Below are positions 8,215 to 15,421 of a DNA stretch of 64,000 bases, one piece after another. The notes beneath the pieces are model-generated. The model was not told where the DNA came from. It ran no database searches and saw only the letters and a list, made by a program, of their open reading frames with translations. Both the position numbers and the translations under genes were made by a program. The first letter of the stretch is position 1; each line of letters opens with the position of its first letter. Origin of the DNA: RUG11272 sp045226335 (GTDB taxonomy: Bacteria; Bacillota; Clostridia; Christensenellales; Aristaeellaceae); the NCBI GenBank assembly GCA_045226335.1, contig JBGVCH010000034.1:1-64000 (forward strand), read 5' to 3'.

Positions 8215-9369
8215 ATGACAATCACCCCCTTCACCTGCACCCGGGACGGGCTCACCATCAAAGGCATGGCCTACCTGCCGGACGGGAGCGGGAAAAACCC
8301 CGCCGTCATCGTGTGCCACGGCTATACCGGCTGTCTGGCGGATCAGGAGCCGGTGTGCCGGAAATTCGCCGCGGCGGGCTGGGCGGCCTTCACCTTCAGC
8401 TTCTGCGGCGGCAGCCGGGACGCCACCCCGCCGGCCTGCAGAAGCGACGGCGACACCACGGCCATGTCCCTGCTGACGGAGCGGGAGGACCTGTTGAAGG
8501 TCATCGCGCATGTGGCGGCGCATCCCGCCGTGGATCCGGCCCGCATCTCCCTGATGGGCTACAGCCAGGGCGGCGCGGTGGCGGGCATCACCGCCGGCGT
8601 GTCCCCGGTGCCCATCGAGGGGCTGGTGATGGTCTTCCCGGCGCTGTGCATCCCGGACCACGCCCGCCGGGGCATCCTGGGCGGCGCGAAGTACGATCCC
8701 GCCGATCCCCCGGAGATCATCGAGGGCCTCACCCGCCTGGGCCGGGCCTACCACGAGGAAGCCGCGGCCATGGATATTTACCTGCTGCTGGAAAAGTACG
8801 CCGGGCCGGTGATGATCCTCCACGGCACCGCGGACCGGGTGGTGAACTACACCTATTCCGTCCGGGCCAGCGCCGCCTACCGCCCCGGCCAGAGCTGCCT
8901 GCACCTGGTCCGGGACATGGACCACGGCGGCAGTCCCGACCAGATGGACGCCATCGCCGAGGAGGCCCTGGCTTTCCTGCGGGGGAAGCGCGCCCGGTTC
9001 AGCGTGCGGGTGGTCATCACCGGCGCGAAGGACCGGAAGGAGGGGGAGGAGACCGTCCGGGACGTGTATTTCACCGGCTGGTGCGATTCGGAGATCTTCA
9101 AAGGCGCGGTGCAGCCCGGGGCCTGCGACACCCAGCGGGTCACGCCCTCCGGGGCGCTGGTCTGCCGGGCTGTGTACACCCTGTCCGGCCTGGACGAGGC
9201 CGGGGAGGCCTGCAGTGTCTCCGTGGTGAACACCCTGCGGGACGGCGCCTGGAAGCCGCAGGTCCGCACCGACAGCAAGCGGCTGGCCTGGATGAACACC
9301 GCCGACTGGACCGCCATTCTGGAGCACAGCCCCACCGGTCCAACGGTGCGGTTCTTCGCGGGAGAATAG
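8215..9369 (+). CDS. Alpha/beta hydrolase with C-terminal DUF3237-like domain
   Basis: 384 residues, starting 4 nt after the uvrC stop. Residues 1-255 form an alpha/beta hydrolase: VCHGYTG oxyanion region, nucleophile elbow GYSQGG, acid in HGTADRVV, and His in DMDHGGSP, giving a plausible Ser-Asp-His triad typical of acyl esterases or dienelactone hydrolase-like enzymes. Residues about 260-384 (TGWCDSEIFKGAVQPG, CDTQRV, ALVCRAVYTL) resemble DUF3237, a small beta-barrel normally encoded alone. No signal peptide is seen, so it is probably cytoplasmic. The substrate is unknown. Confidence 0.87.
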   Translation: MTITPFTCTRDGLTIKGMAYLPDGSGKNPAVIVCHGYTGCLADQEPVCRKFAAAGWAAFTFSFCGGSRDATPPACRSDGDTTAMSLLTEREDLLKVIAHVAAHPAVDPARISLMGYSQGGAVAGITAGVSPVPIEGLVMVFPALCIPDHARRGILGGAKYDPADPPEIIEGLTRLGRAYHEEAAAMDIYLLLEKYAGPVMILHGTADRVVNYTYSVRASAAYRPGQSCLHLVRDMDHGGSPDQMDAIAEEALAFLRGKRARFSVRVVITGAKDRKEGEETVRDVYFTGWCDSEIFKGAVQPGACDTQRVTPSGALVCRAVYTLSGLDEAGEACSVSVVNTLRDGAWKPQVRTDSKRLAWMNTADWTAILEHSPTGPTVRFFAGE

Positions 9370-9488
9370 AAAAACAGATTTTTTCGCCGCGGGAACAGCC
9401 ACGCCGGAAAAATCGTCGTATCAACAGGCGGAACCCGATGAGGGGACCGACAGAATAAAAACCGCAACGCGGAGGAAGGAATAAAACC

Positions 9489-9698
9489 ATGACGAACATC
9501 AACATGCCCGAAGAACTGAACGACGAGGTCCTGGAAGAAGTCGTCGGCGGCAAGACCTACACGACCGTGAAGAAGGGCGACACCCTGATCCGCCTGGCGG
9601 AGCGCTATCACACCACCGTGGAACAGCTGCTGAAGTGGAACCCCATCATCAAGGACAAGAACCTGATCGTCATCGGCTGGAAGCTGCGGGTGAAGTAA
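9489..9698 (+). CDS. Small secreted peptide: double-glycine leader joined to a LysM domain
   Basis: 69 residues from the ATG after GAGGAAGGA. Residues 1-21 look like a double-glycine export leader of the kind cut by C39-peptidase ABC exporters: an acidic, hydrophobic-spaced helix (MPEELNDEVLEEVVGG). Cleavage after GG would release 48 residues. That product begins KTYTTVKKGDTLIRLAERY and reads TTVEQLLKWNP to the end, a complete LysM fold that binds N-acetylglucosamine-containing glycans such as peptidoglycan. There is no classical signal peptide. No C39 transporter or maturation enzyme is encoded in the window, so an exporter would have to lie elsewhere. A terminator follows at once. Confidence 0.88.
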   Translation: MTNINMPEELNDEVLEEVVGGKTYTTVKKGDTLIRLAERYHTTVEQLLKWNPIIKDKNLIVIGWKLRVK

Positions 9699-9717
9699 GA
9701 AACCCGCAACCGGAAAA

Positions 9718-9753
9718 GGGGAGACTGTCTCGTGGCAGCCTCCCCGGTTTTTC
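9718..9753 (+). terminator. Terminator after the LysM peptide gene
   Basis: GGGGAGACTG (9718-9727) pairs with CAGCCTCCCC (9736-9745) with one mismatch, an 8-nt loop, then GGTTTTT. Confidence 0.8.
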
Positions 9754-9780
9754 TGTGCCCGGTGCGGAACGCATCGGAAG

Positions 9781-9824
9781 AAAAGGGCTTGTTTCCCGGA
9801 AATACGGGAGGCAAGCCCTTTTCA
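9781..9824. terminator. Bidirectional terminator between the LysM and XRE genes
   Basis: AAAAGGGCTTG (9781-9791) pairs perfectly with CAAGCCCTTTT (9812-9822), with an inner CCCG/CGGG stem. T-rich runs exist on both strands. It sits just beyond the stop of the - strand XRE gene. Confidence 0.75.
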
Positions 9825-9843
9825 AAGCCCGAAGTCATTCTGT

Positions 9844-10062
9844 TCATTCATGATTCTTCTGAGTATCTGTCCGCCCCAAGATGTAATCTGTAGAAGTCTC
9901 ATACAAGTCGGCTAGCCGGATCAGTATATCTGTCGGGATATCCCGATAACCCTGTTCATATCTGAAATATTGCGGTTGTTTCATGCCAAGATAGGCCGCG
10001 ACCTGAGCCTGCGTGAGGTCATGATCCTCACGCAGATCACGGATTCGGCGATAGCAGGGCAT
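9844..10062 (-). CDS. XRE-family helix-turn-helix regulator
   Basis: 72 residues from the ATG at 10062, preceded by GGAGG (10071-10075 on the top strand as CCTCC); the open frame extends further upstream without a ribosome site. It is almost entirely one Cro/CI-type HTH (IRDLREDHDLTQAQVAAYLGM, then YEQGYRDIPTDILIRLADLYETSTDYILG). It is divergent from the 10164 gene, and three iterated operator-like motifs lie between them, so it probably represses that promoter and itself. It belongs to an AT-rich island. Confidence 0.88.
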   Translation of the reverse strand: MPCYRRIRDLREDHDLTQAQVAAYLGMKQPQYFRYEQGYRDIPTDILIRLADLYETSTDYILGRTDTQKNHE

Positions 10063-10086
10063 AAAAGCTTCCTCCAAGATAATCAA

Positions 10087-10149
10087 ATGGATATATTGAC
10101 AATACACCCCAAATGGGTATAATGCGAATATAATAACCATATGGATATA
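10087..10149 (+). promoter_or_regulatory. Promoter with three iterated ATGGRTATA operator motifs
   Basis: Promoter TTGACA (10096-10101), 16-bp spacer, TATAAT (10118-10123), reading toward the 10164 gene. ATGGRTATA occurs at 10087-10095 (just upstream of -35), 10113-10121 (overlapping -10) and 10141-10149 (just before the ribosome site). Spacings are 26 and 28 bp. The layout fits repression by the divergent XRE protein. Confidence 0.75.
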
Positions 10150-10163
10150 GAGGAGGTATAGTG

Positions 10164-10862
10164 ATGGGTTCACGGGGTGGGAAAGCTTGGATTGTAGTCA
10201 TTGTCTTGTTGGCATTGGCAGTTGGTGGTTACTTTGCTTACACGAAAATGATCGAGCCTTCGCAAAATCGAGAAAAGGCCGATGAACTGCGGACTGAGGG
10301 CAAGTTTGCTCAGGCTGATGCGATCTATGCAGAACTGGAACAGACGAATGAGATAAAGGAAATTAGGCGCGATTTGTTCTATGAATCCAGGGTACTTCAT
10401 TGTGCGGACATGTTGAAAAGGAGCTTATTAAGACCTTAATCGCTGGTACTTCGGGAAGCGGGAGTTGGCAAATTGTCGGATGAACATGAACCGGACATTG
10501 TTTTACACTACACAGCGCAGACAAGTGGTGGTTATACCGTTGATTATTTCCTGTATTTCAGCTGGAAAGACTATGGTTATGAAATGGGTACATCGGTTAC
10601 GACACTTGATTCTGACAGGATCCCGTCCTACCTTTCCAAAGACGAAAAGATAAAATGGATGCATGATCAGATATTGATCAATTACATAAGTTACAGCAAA
10701 GTATTGGACAACGATGAATTGAATGAAATTGGCAACTTGCTTTCTCGCGGTTCTTACAATACGGGGATTGTCGGTTATAGCGATGCTGTTCCGAAGCCGA
10801 CACCGAGACCAACAAATACGCCAAAGCCAACAGATGAAGATATGGATGAAGACATATTATGA
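10164..10862 (+). pseudogene. Membrane-anchored protein gene interrupted by an in-frame TAA
   Basis: The frame begins at ATG 10164 after AGGAGG (10151-10156). It encodes an N-terminal transmembrane helix (residues about 8-28), a short helical repeat (REKADELRTEGKFAQADAIYAEL, TPR-like), and then a TAA at 10437-10439. The same frame continues without another stop to 10862, giving a globular segment (SDEHEPDIVLHYTAQ onward) and a Pro/Thr-rich acidic tail. Because both halves share one frame, a single nonsense change explains the break. Alternatives are a 91-residue short product plus a separately started protein from ATG 10473, or a sequencing error. No family is recognised; it lies in an AT-rich island under XRE control. 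Confidence 0.6.
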
Positions 10863-11004
10863 AAGCTCTGTATATCTATGTATCAAATTCGTGAGAAGGA
10901 AAACTGTTCGTGAAGAACAATACGTAGGATTGACATAGAGTTATCAAAAAGGCCATATGGATTGAACATGATTTAGAATCATTACTTTGTCTCTTTTTCA
11001 GCCA

Positions 11005-11052
11005 ACGGAAAAAGGGGCTGCTCCAGGATCAAGGAGACAGCCCCTTTTCCGT
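11005..11052. terminator. Bidirectional terminator downstream of copA
   Basis: ACGGAAAAAGGGGCTG (11005-11020) pairs with CAGCCCCTTTTCCGT (11038-11052) with one bulged A; an inner CTCC/GGAG stem extends it. T-runs on both strands allow use by copA (- strand) and by the interrupted gene (+ strand). The 10863-11004 stretch before it holds no gene. Confidence 0.8.
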
Positions 11053-11062
11053 AAAGAATCCT

Positions 11063-13615
11063 TTACGCCAGCCCCTTATAGCTGTAATCCTTCGCCTCTA
11101 CCGCGGCCTTCACCGCGGCTTCGTCGAAGTCGCCGGAGAGGGTCAGCACGGCGGTGTTGGTCTCGTGGCTGGGCTTGGCTTCGGCCACGAAGGGCAGGGC
11201 TTCCAGGGCCTTCTTGACGGTGGCCTCGCAGTGGCCGCACATCATGCCGTCGATCTTCACGGTTTTCTCCATGGTTTCATTCCTCGCTTTCTCGGTTTCA
11301 ACAGGGTCCGGCAGGGCAGGAAGCGTGCCGTTCGCTTTCATTTTCCGCGGCGGCCGGTCGCGGGAGGCGTCGCGGAGTCTGAACAGGTTGAGGCGCAGGG
11401 CGTTCATGCACACGGTGAAGCTGGACAGGCTCATGGCTGCCGCGCCGATCATGGGGCTCATCTTCCAGCCGAACAGGCCTGCCGCCAGGGGGATGCAGAC
11501 CAGGTTGTAGAAGAAGGCCCAGAAGAGGTTCTCGTGGATGTTCCGCAGGGTGGCCCGGGAGAGGCGCACCGCGGCGGCGGCGTCCATGAGGCTGCTGTTC
11601 ATCAGCACCACGTCTGCCGAGTCGATGGCCACGTCCGTGCCGGCGCCGATGGCGATGCCGATGTCCGCCCGGGTCAGGGCCGGGGCGTCGTTGATGCCGT
11701 CCCCCACCATGGCCACCCGGCCGTGCCGCTGCAGGCCGCGGATGACCTGCTCCTTGCCGTCGGGCAGCACCCCGGCGATGACCTCGTCCACCCCGGCCAG
11801 GGCGCCGATGGCCTTCGCTGTGCGGGCGTTGTCCCCGGTGAGCATTACGGTGCGCAGGCCCAGGCGCTTCAGCTGCGCGATGGCCTCCGCCGAGTCGGGC
11901 TTCACCGTGTCCGCCACGGCGATGACCCCCAGCAGCCGGTCATCCCGGGCGAAGAACAGGGGCGTTTTTCCCTCCCCGGCCAGGGCGTCGGCTTTGGCGG
12001 AGAGCGCCTCCGGGACCTGCACGCGGCTCCGGATGTAGGTCCCGCTGCCCCCGGTGAGCCGGCGGCCCTCCAGCAGGGCGGTGAGGCCGTTCCCGGGCAG
12101 GGCGGCGAAGTCCGTGACCTCCGCGGGGGCCAGGCCCCGGGCGGCAGCTTCCGCGGCGACGGCCCGGGCCAGGGGGTGTTCGCTGTGCCGCTCCAGGGCG
12201 GCCGCCAAGGCCAGCAGGTCCTGCTCCGAAACGCCCTCCGCCGGCGCCAGGTCCGTGACCCGCGGCTCTCCGGTGGTGATGGTGCCGGTCTTGTCCAAGG
12301 CGATGATCTCCGCCCGGCCGGCGGTTTCGAGGGCTTCGCCGGTTTTGAAGAGGATGCCGTTCTTCGCGCCGAGGCCGTTGCCCACCATGATGGCCACGGG
12401 GGTGGCCAGGCCCAGGGCGCAGGGGCAGGAGATCACAAGCACGGAGATCCCCCGGGCCAGGGCGTCGCCCGTGGAGGCCCCCGCCAGCAGCCAGCCCAGG
12501 ACGGTGATCAGCGCGACGGCCATCACCGCCGGGACGAACACGCCGGAGACCTTGTCCGCGATGCGGGCGATGGGGGCCTTCGTGGCGGCGGCGTCGGACA
12601 CCATGCGGATGATCTGCGCCAGGGTGGTGTCCTCGCCGACGCGGGTGGCCCGGCACTTCAGGTAGCCGGACTGGTTCACGGTGGCGGCGGAGACCCGGTC
12701 CCCCGGGGCCTTGTCCACCGGGACGGACTCGCCGGTGAGGGCGGCCTCGTTCACGGCGCTGGCGCCTTCCAGCACCACGCCGTCCACCGGCACGCTCTCC
12801 CCGGGCCGCACGGCGAAAAGGTCCCCGGCCCGAACCTCCTCCACCGGTTTTTCTTCTTCGATCCCGTCATGAAGGACGACGGCCGTCTTGGGGGCCAGCT
12901 TCATCAGGCTCTTCAGGGCGTCGGTGGTCTTTCCCTTCGAGCGGGCTTCCAGCATCTTGCCCACGGTGATCAGGGCCGGGATCATGGCGGCGGACTCGAA
13001 GTACAGCTGGTTGTGATAGAGCTCCATCAGCGCCATGTTCTCCGCGCCGCCGGTGATCATCCCGCACATCCGGTAGAGGACGAAAACGCTCCAGCCGAAG
13101 GATACGGAGGACCCCAGGGCCACCAGGGTGTCCATGTTGGGCGCCCGGTGCAGCAGCGCCCCGAAGCCACTGGTGAAGAACTTCCGGTTGATGATCATCA
13201 CGGCGCCCGCCAGCAGCAGCTGGGTCAGGGCCAGGCCCAGGTGGTTGTGGGTGAAGTACGCCGGCAGGGGCCAGCCCAGCATGTTGTGGCCCATGGTGAT
13301 GTACATCAGGGCCGCCAGAAAGCCCAGGGACAGGATCAGCCGCCGCTTCAGCACCGGGGTCTCCCGGTCCGCCAGGGTCTCCTCCTCCGCCCGGTGCCGG
13401 TCGCTGCCCGCCGCCGCGCCCTTCACGCTGGCGCCGTAGCCCGCGGCTTCTACCGCCCGGATGACCTCTGCCGGCGCCGCCGTGCCCTCTACCCCCATGG
13501 AGTTGGTCAGAAGGCTCACGGAGACCCCGGTGACTCCGGGCACCTTGGCCACGGCTTTTTCCACCCGCGCCTGGCAGGCCGCGCAGCTCATGCCGGTGAC
13601 ACAGTACTGTTCCAT
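11063..13615 (-). CDS. copA: Copper-exporting P-type ATPase with fused C-terminal CopZ-like domain
   Basis: 850 residues. P1B-ATPase that exports Cu(+) across the membrane at the cost of ATP. N-terminal heavy-metal domain (MSCAAC, residues 8-13), eight expected membrane helices, metal site CPC (ISCPCALGLAT, about residue 395), phosphorylation site DKTGT (about 440), and the hinge GDGINDAPAL. The C-terminus (residues about 782-850) is a second heavy-metal domain with GMMCGHC, equal in size to the free chaperone CopZ. An in-frame ATG at 11272, preceded by an AGGA-like site, could also give a free 69-residue CopZ. It lies directly downstream of csoR with an 11-nt gap. Confidence 0.97.
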   Translation of the reverse strand: MEQYCVTGMSCAACQARVEKAVAKVPGVTGVSVSLLTNSMGVEGTAAPAEVIRAVEAAGYGASVKGAAAGSDRHRAEEETLADRETPVLKRRLILSLGFLAALMYITMGHNMLGWPLPAYFTHNHLGLALTQLLLAGAVMIINRKFFTSGFGALLHRAPNMDTLVALGSSVSFGWSVFVLYRMCGMITGGAENMALMELYHNQLYFESAAMIPALITVGKMLEARSKGKTTDALKSLMKLAPKTAVVLHDGIEEEKPVEEVRAGDLFAVRPGESVPVDGVVLEGASAVNEAALTGESVPVDKAPGDRVSAATVNQSGYLKCRATRVGEDTTLAQIIRMVSDAAATKAPIARIADKVSGVFVPAVMAVALITVLGWLLAGASTGDALARGISVLVISCPCALGLATPVAIMVGNGLGAKNGILFKTGEALETAGRAEIIALDKTGTITTGEPRVTDLAPAEGVSEQDLLALAAALERHSEHPLARAVAAEAAARGLAPAEVTDFAALPGNGLTALLEGRRLTGGSGTYIRSRVQVPEALSAKADALAGEGKTPLFFARDDRLLGVIAVADTVKPDSAEAIAQLKRLGLRTVMLTGDNARTAKAIGALAGVDEVIAGVLPDGKEQVIRGLQRHGRVAMVGDGINDAPALTRADIGIAIGAGTDVAIDSADVVLMNSSLMDAAAAVRLSRATLRNIHENLFWAFFYNLVCIPLAAGLFGWKMSPMIGAAAMSLSSFTVCMNALRLNLFRLRDASRDRPPRKMKANGTLPALPDPVETEKARNETMEKTVKIDGMMCGHCEATVKKALEALPFVAEAKPSHETNTAVLTLSGDFDEAAVKAAVEAKDYSYKGLA

Positions 13616-13626
13616 CGCGCGCTCCT

Positions 13627-13938
13627 CTATTTCATCAGCTTCTGCAGCATCCGGACCAGTTCGTCCACGGCGTCCTCCCGGCCCGCCCGGATGTCCTCCG
13701 ACACGCAGCCGCGGATGTGGCAGGCCAGCAGCTCCCGGTTGAAGCTGTTCAGGGCGCTGGTGACGGCGGAGACCTGGATCAGGATGTCCGGGCAGTAAGC
13801 GTCGTTCTCCACCATGGCCTGGATGCCCCGGATCTGCCCCTCCGCCATCCGGAGCCGCTTCAGCAGTTCCTTCTGCTCCTCGGGGGAGCGCTTTTTCTTC
13901 CTCGTCCCACAGGCGGGGCAGGCGTCGTGCTCGCTCAT
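13627..13938 (-). CDS. csoR: Copper-sensing transcriptional repressor CsoR
   Basis: 103 residues from the ATG at 13938. All-helical metal sensor: Cu(+) binding releases it from operator DNA and derepresses copper export. The Cys-His-Cys ligand pattern is visible (Cys in AYCPDILIQ, then His and Cys in ACHIRGC). The N-terminus carries an extra CPAC motif and a basic stretch (RKKKR), as in several clostridial homologues. Its own promoter contains two GC-palindromes matching CsoR boxes, so the csoR-copA operon is probably autoregulated. Confidence 0.95.
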   Translation of the reverse strand: MSEHDACPACGTRKKKRSPEEQKELLKRLRMAEGQIRGIQAMVENDAYCPDILIQVSAVTSALNSFNRELLACHIRGCVSEDIRAGREDAVDELVRMLQKLMK

Positions 13939-13958
13939 TTCTTCTTCCCCTTTCCGAA

Positions 13959-14015
13959 CACCCCTGGGGGGTATCCGTTCATGTGCATCATACACCCCCA
14001 GGGGGTATTTGTCAA
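13959..14015 (-). promoter_or_regulatory. csoR-copA promoter with two CsoR operator boxes
   Basis: On the - strand, TTGACA (14010-14015) and TATGAT (13987-13992) are separated by 17 bp. A palindrome of the form TACCCCC-GGGGGTGTA occupies that spacer (13990-14008). A second G/C palindrome, CCCCTGGGGGGTAT, lies at 13961-13974 downstream of the start point. Known CsoR boxes have this TACCC...GGGTA form. Confidence 0.85.
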
Positions 14016-14081
14016 GCCCTGTTGTCTTTTTTCCGGTCCGTGGTATAATGGGCGCGGACTGTATACAAGGAGGAATGCGCG

Positions 14082-15332
14082 ATGGACTGGTGGCTGATTG
14101 TCCTGGCGGCCATGCTGGTGATTTACCTTTGGGAGATGCTGGAGCTCGGGCTGGAGAGGCGCTCGGTGAAGAATCCCATGCCCGCCAACGTGGCGGATGT
14201 GTACGACGCGGAGACCTTCGCGAAGTGGAAGGCGTACAAGGAAGAGAAAACATCGCTGGCCTTCTGGTCGAAGACGGCGGGCTTCCTGGCGGAGTTTCTG
14301 CTGATGGCGCTGTGCGCCTACGCGGCCTTCGCGAAGCTGTTCCCGCCGAACGTGTACCTGCAGATGCTGGCGGTGCTGCTGCTGAGCGCGGCGGCGGGCT
14401 TTGTGCAGCTGCCCTTCGACTGGTACGACACCATGAAGATCGAGGAGAAGTACGGCTTCAACCGGTCCAGCAAAAAGACCTTCATCGCGGACCAGGTAAA
14501 GCAGTTCCTGCTGGGCCTTCTTCTGACGCTGATGATCGGCGGCATCCTGATGGGGGTGCACCGCTGGCTGGGGGACGGCATGATCCTGCTCTTCGCCGGA
14601 CTGCTGATCCTGCTGGTCCTGCTCATCACCTTCCTGTTCCCCGTCTTCAGCAGGATCTTCAACAAGTTCAAGCCCCTGCCGGAGGGCGAGCTGCGGGAGA
14701 AGCTGACAGCCCTGCTGACAAAGCACGGCTTCAGGGTCCGGGAGATCCAGGTGATGGACGCCTCCCGCCGCACCACCAAGTCCAACGCCTACTTCACCGG
14801 CTTCGGCAAGATGAAGACCATCGTGCTCTACGACACCATCCTGGAGAACATGACCCCGGACCAGATCTGCGCGGTCTTCGCCCATGAGCTGGGCCACGGC
14901 CTCCACAGGGATACGCTGAAAAACCAGCTGCTGAACAGCGGCATGATGCTGCTGATCGCGGTGCTGGCCTGGCTGACGGTCCGGACGCTCTCGATCTTCA
15001 CCGCCTTCGGGTTCGGAGAGGTGAACTACGGCTTCGCGCTGCTGCTGATCATGTCGGTGTGGATGGCGCTGATCTCGCCGCTGTGGGGGCTGGTGCAGAA
15101 CGCCTGCTCCCGCCGGGCGGAGTACCGGGCGGATGCCAGCGCCGTGGCGGAGGGTTACGGGGACGACCTGATCTCCGCCCTGAAGCGGCTCTACCGCGAG
15201 GACTTCGGCGACCTGGCCCCGGATCCCCTGCTGGTGAAGCTCACCTACTCCCACCCCACCCTGAGCCAGCGGATCACGGCTATCGAGGCCCTCCGGGCGG
15301 CGGGGCCGCGCAATCCTGACCAAAACCCGTGA
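14082..15332 (+). CDS. M48 family (Ste24-type) membrane zinc metallopeptidase
   Basis: 416 residues. The N-terminal half holds four to five membrane helices typical of Peptidase_M48_N. The zinc site is HELGH (FAHELGHGLH, about residue 270), and the third ligand is the Glu in RRAEYRADASAVA. Bacterial Ste24-like enzymes act in membrane-protein quality control; the CAAX processing role of eukaryotic homologues should not be assumed. The start follows AAGGAGGA, and a -10 TATAAT lies at 14044-14049 with a poor -35. It is divergent from csoR. Confidence 0.92.
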   Translation: MDWWLIVLAAMLVIYLWEMLELGLERRSVKNPMPANVADVYDAETFAKWKAYKEEKTSLAFWSKTAGFLAEFLLMALCAYAAFAKLFPPNVYLQMLAVLLLSAAAGFVQLPFDWYDTMKIEEKYGFNRSSKKTFIADQVKQFLLGLLLTLMIGGILMGVHRWLGDGMILLFAGLLILLVLLITFLFPVFSRIFNKFKPLPEGELREKLTALLTKHGFRVREIQVMDASRRTTKSNAYFTGFGKMKTIVLYDTILENMTPDQICAVFAHELGHGLHRDTLKNQLLNSGMMLLIAVLAWLTVRTLSIFTAFGFGEVNYGFALLLIMSVWMALISPLWGLVQNACSRRAEYRADASAVAEGYGDDLISALKRLYREDFGDLAPDPLLVKLTYSHPTLSQRITAIEALRAAGPRNPDQNP

Positions 15333-15342
15333 AAATTCGTGA

Positions 15343-15371
15343 TTGACGCGCAAAATAAACCGTGTTACACT
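15343..15371 (+). promoter_or_regulatory. Promoter for the fucose isomerase-like gene
   Basis: TTGACG (15343-15348), 17-bp spacer, TACACT (15366-15371), about 50 bp before the start codon. Confidence 0.75.
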
Positions 15372-15421
15372 ATAAGGCAGGAACCCGTATGATACACAAA
15401 CGTACAAAGGAGGAGTTTGCT

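Noticed and set aside
6216..8267. 683-codon open frame on the - strand opposite uvrC
   Set aside because: Low-complexity translation with no recognised domain; uvrC explains the region.
10473..10862. A separate gene starting at ATG 10473
   Set aside because: No ribosome site precedes it, and it is in the same frame as the upstream 10164 gene, so a single nonsense-interrupted gene is simpler.
11165..13798. 877-codon open frame on the + strand opposite copA
   Set aside because: Gly/Gln/His/Arg-rich translation with no domain; copA on the other strand has all P-type ATPase motifs.
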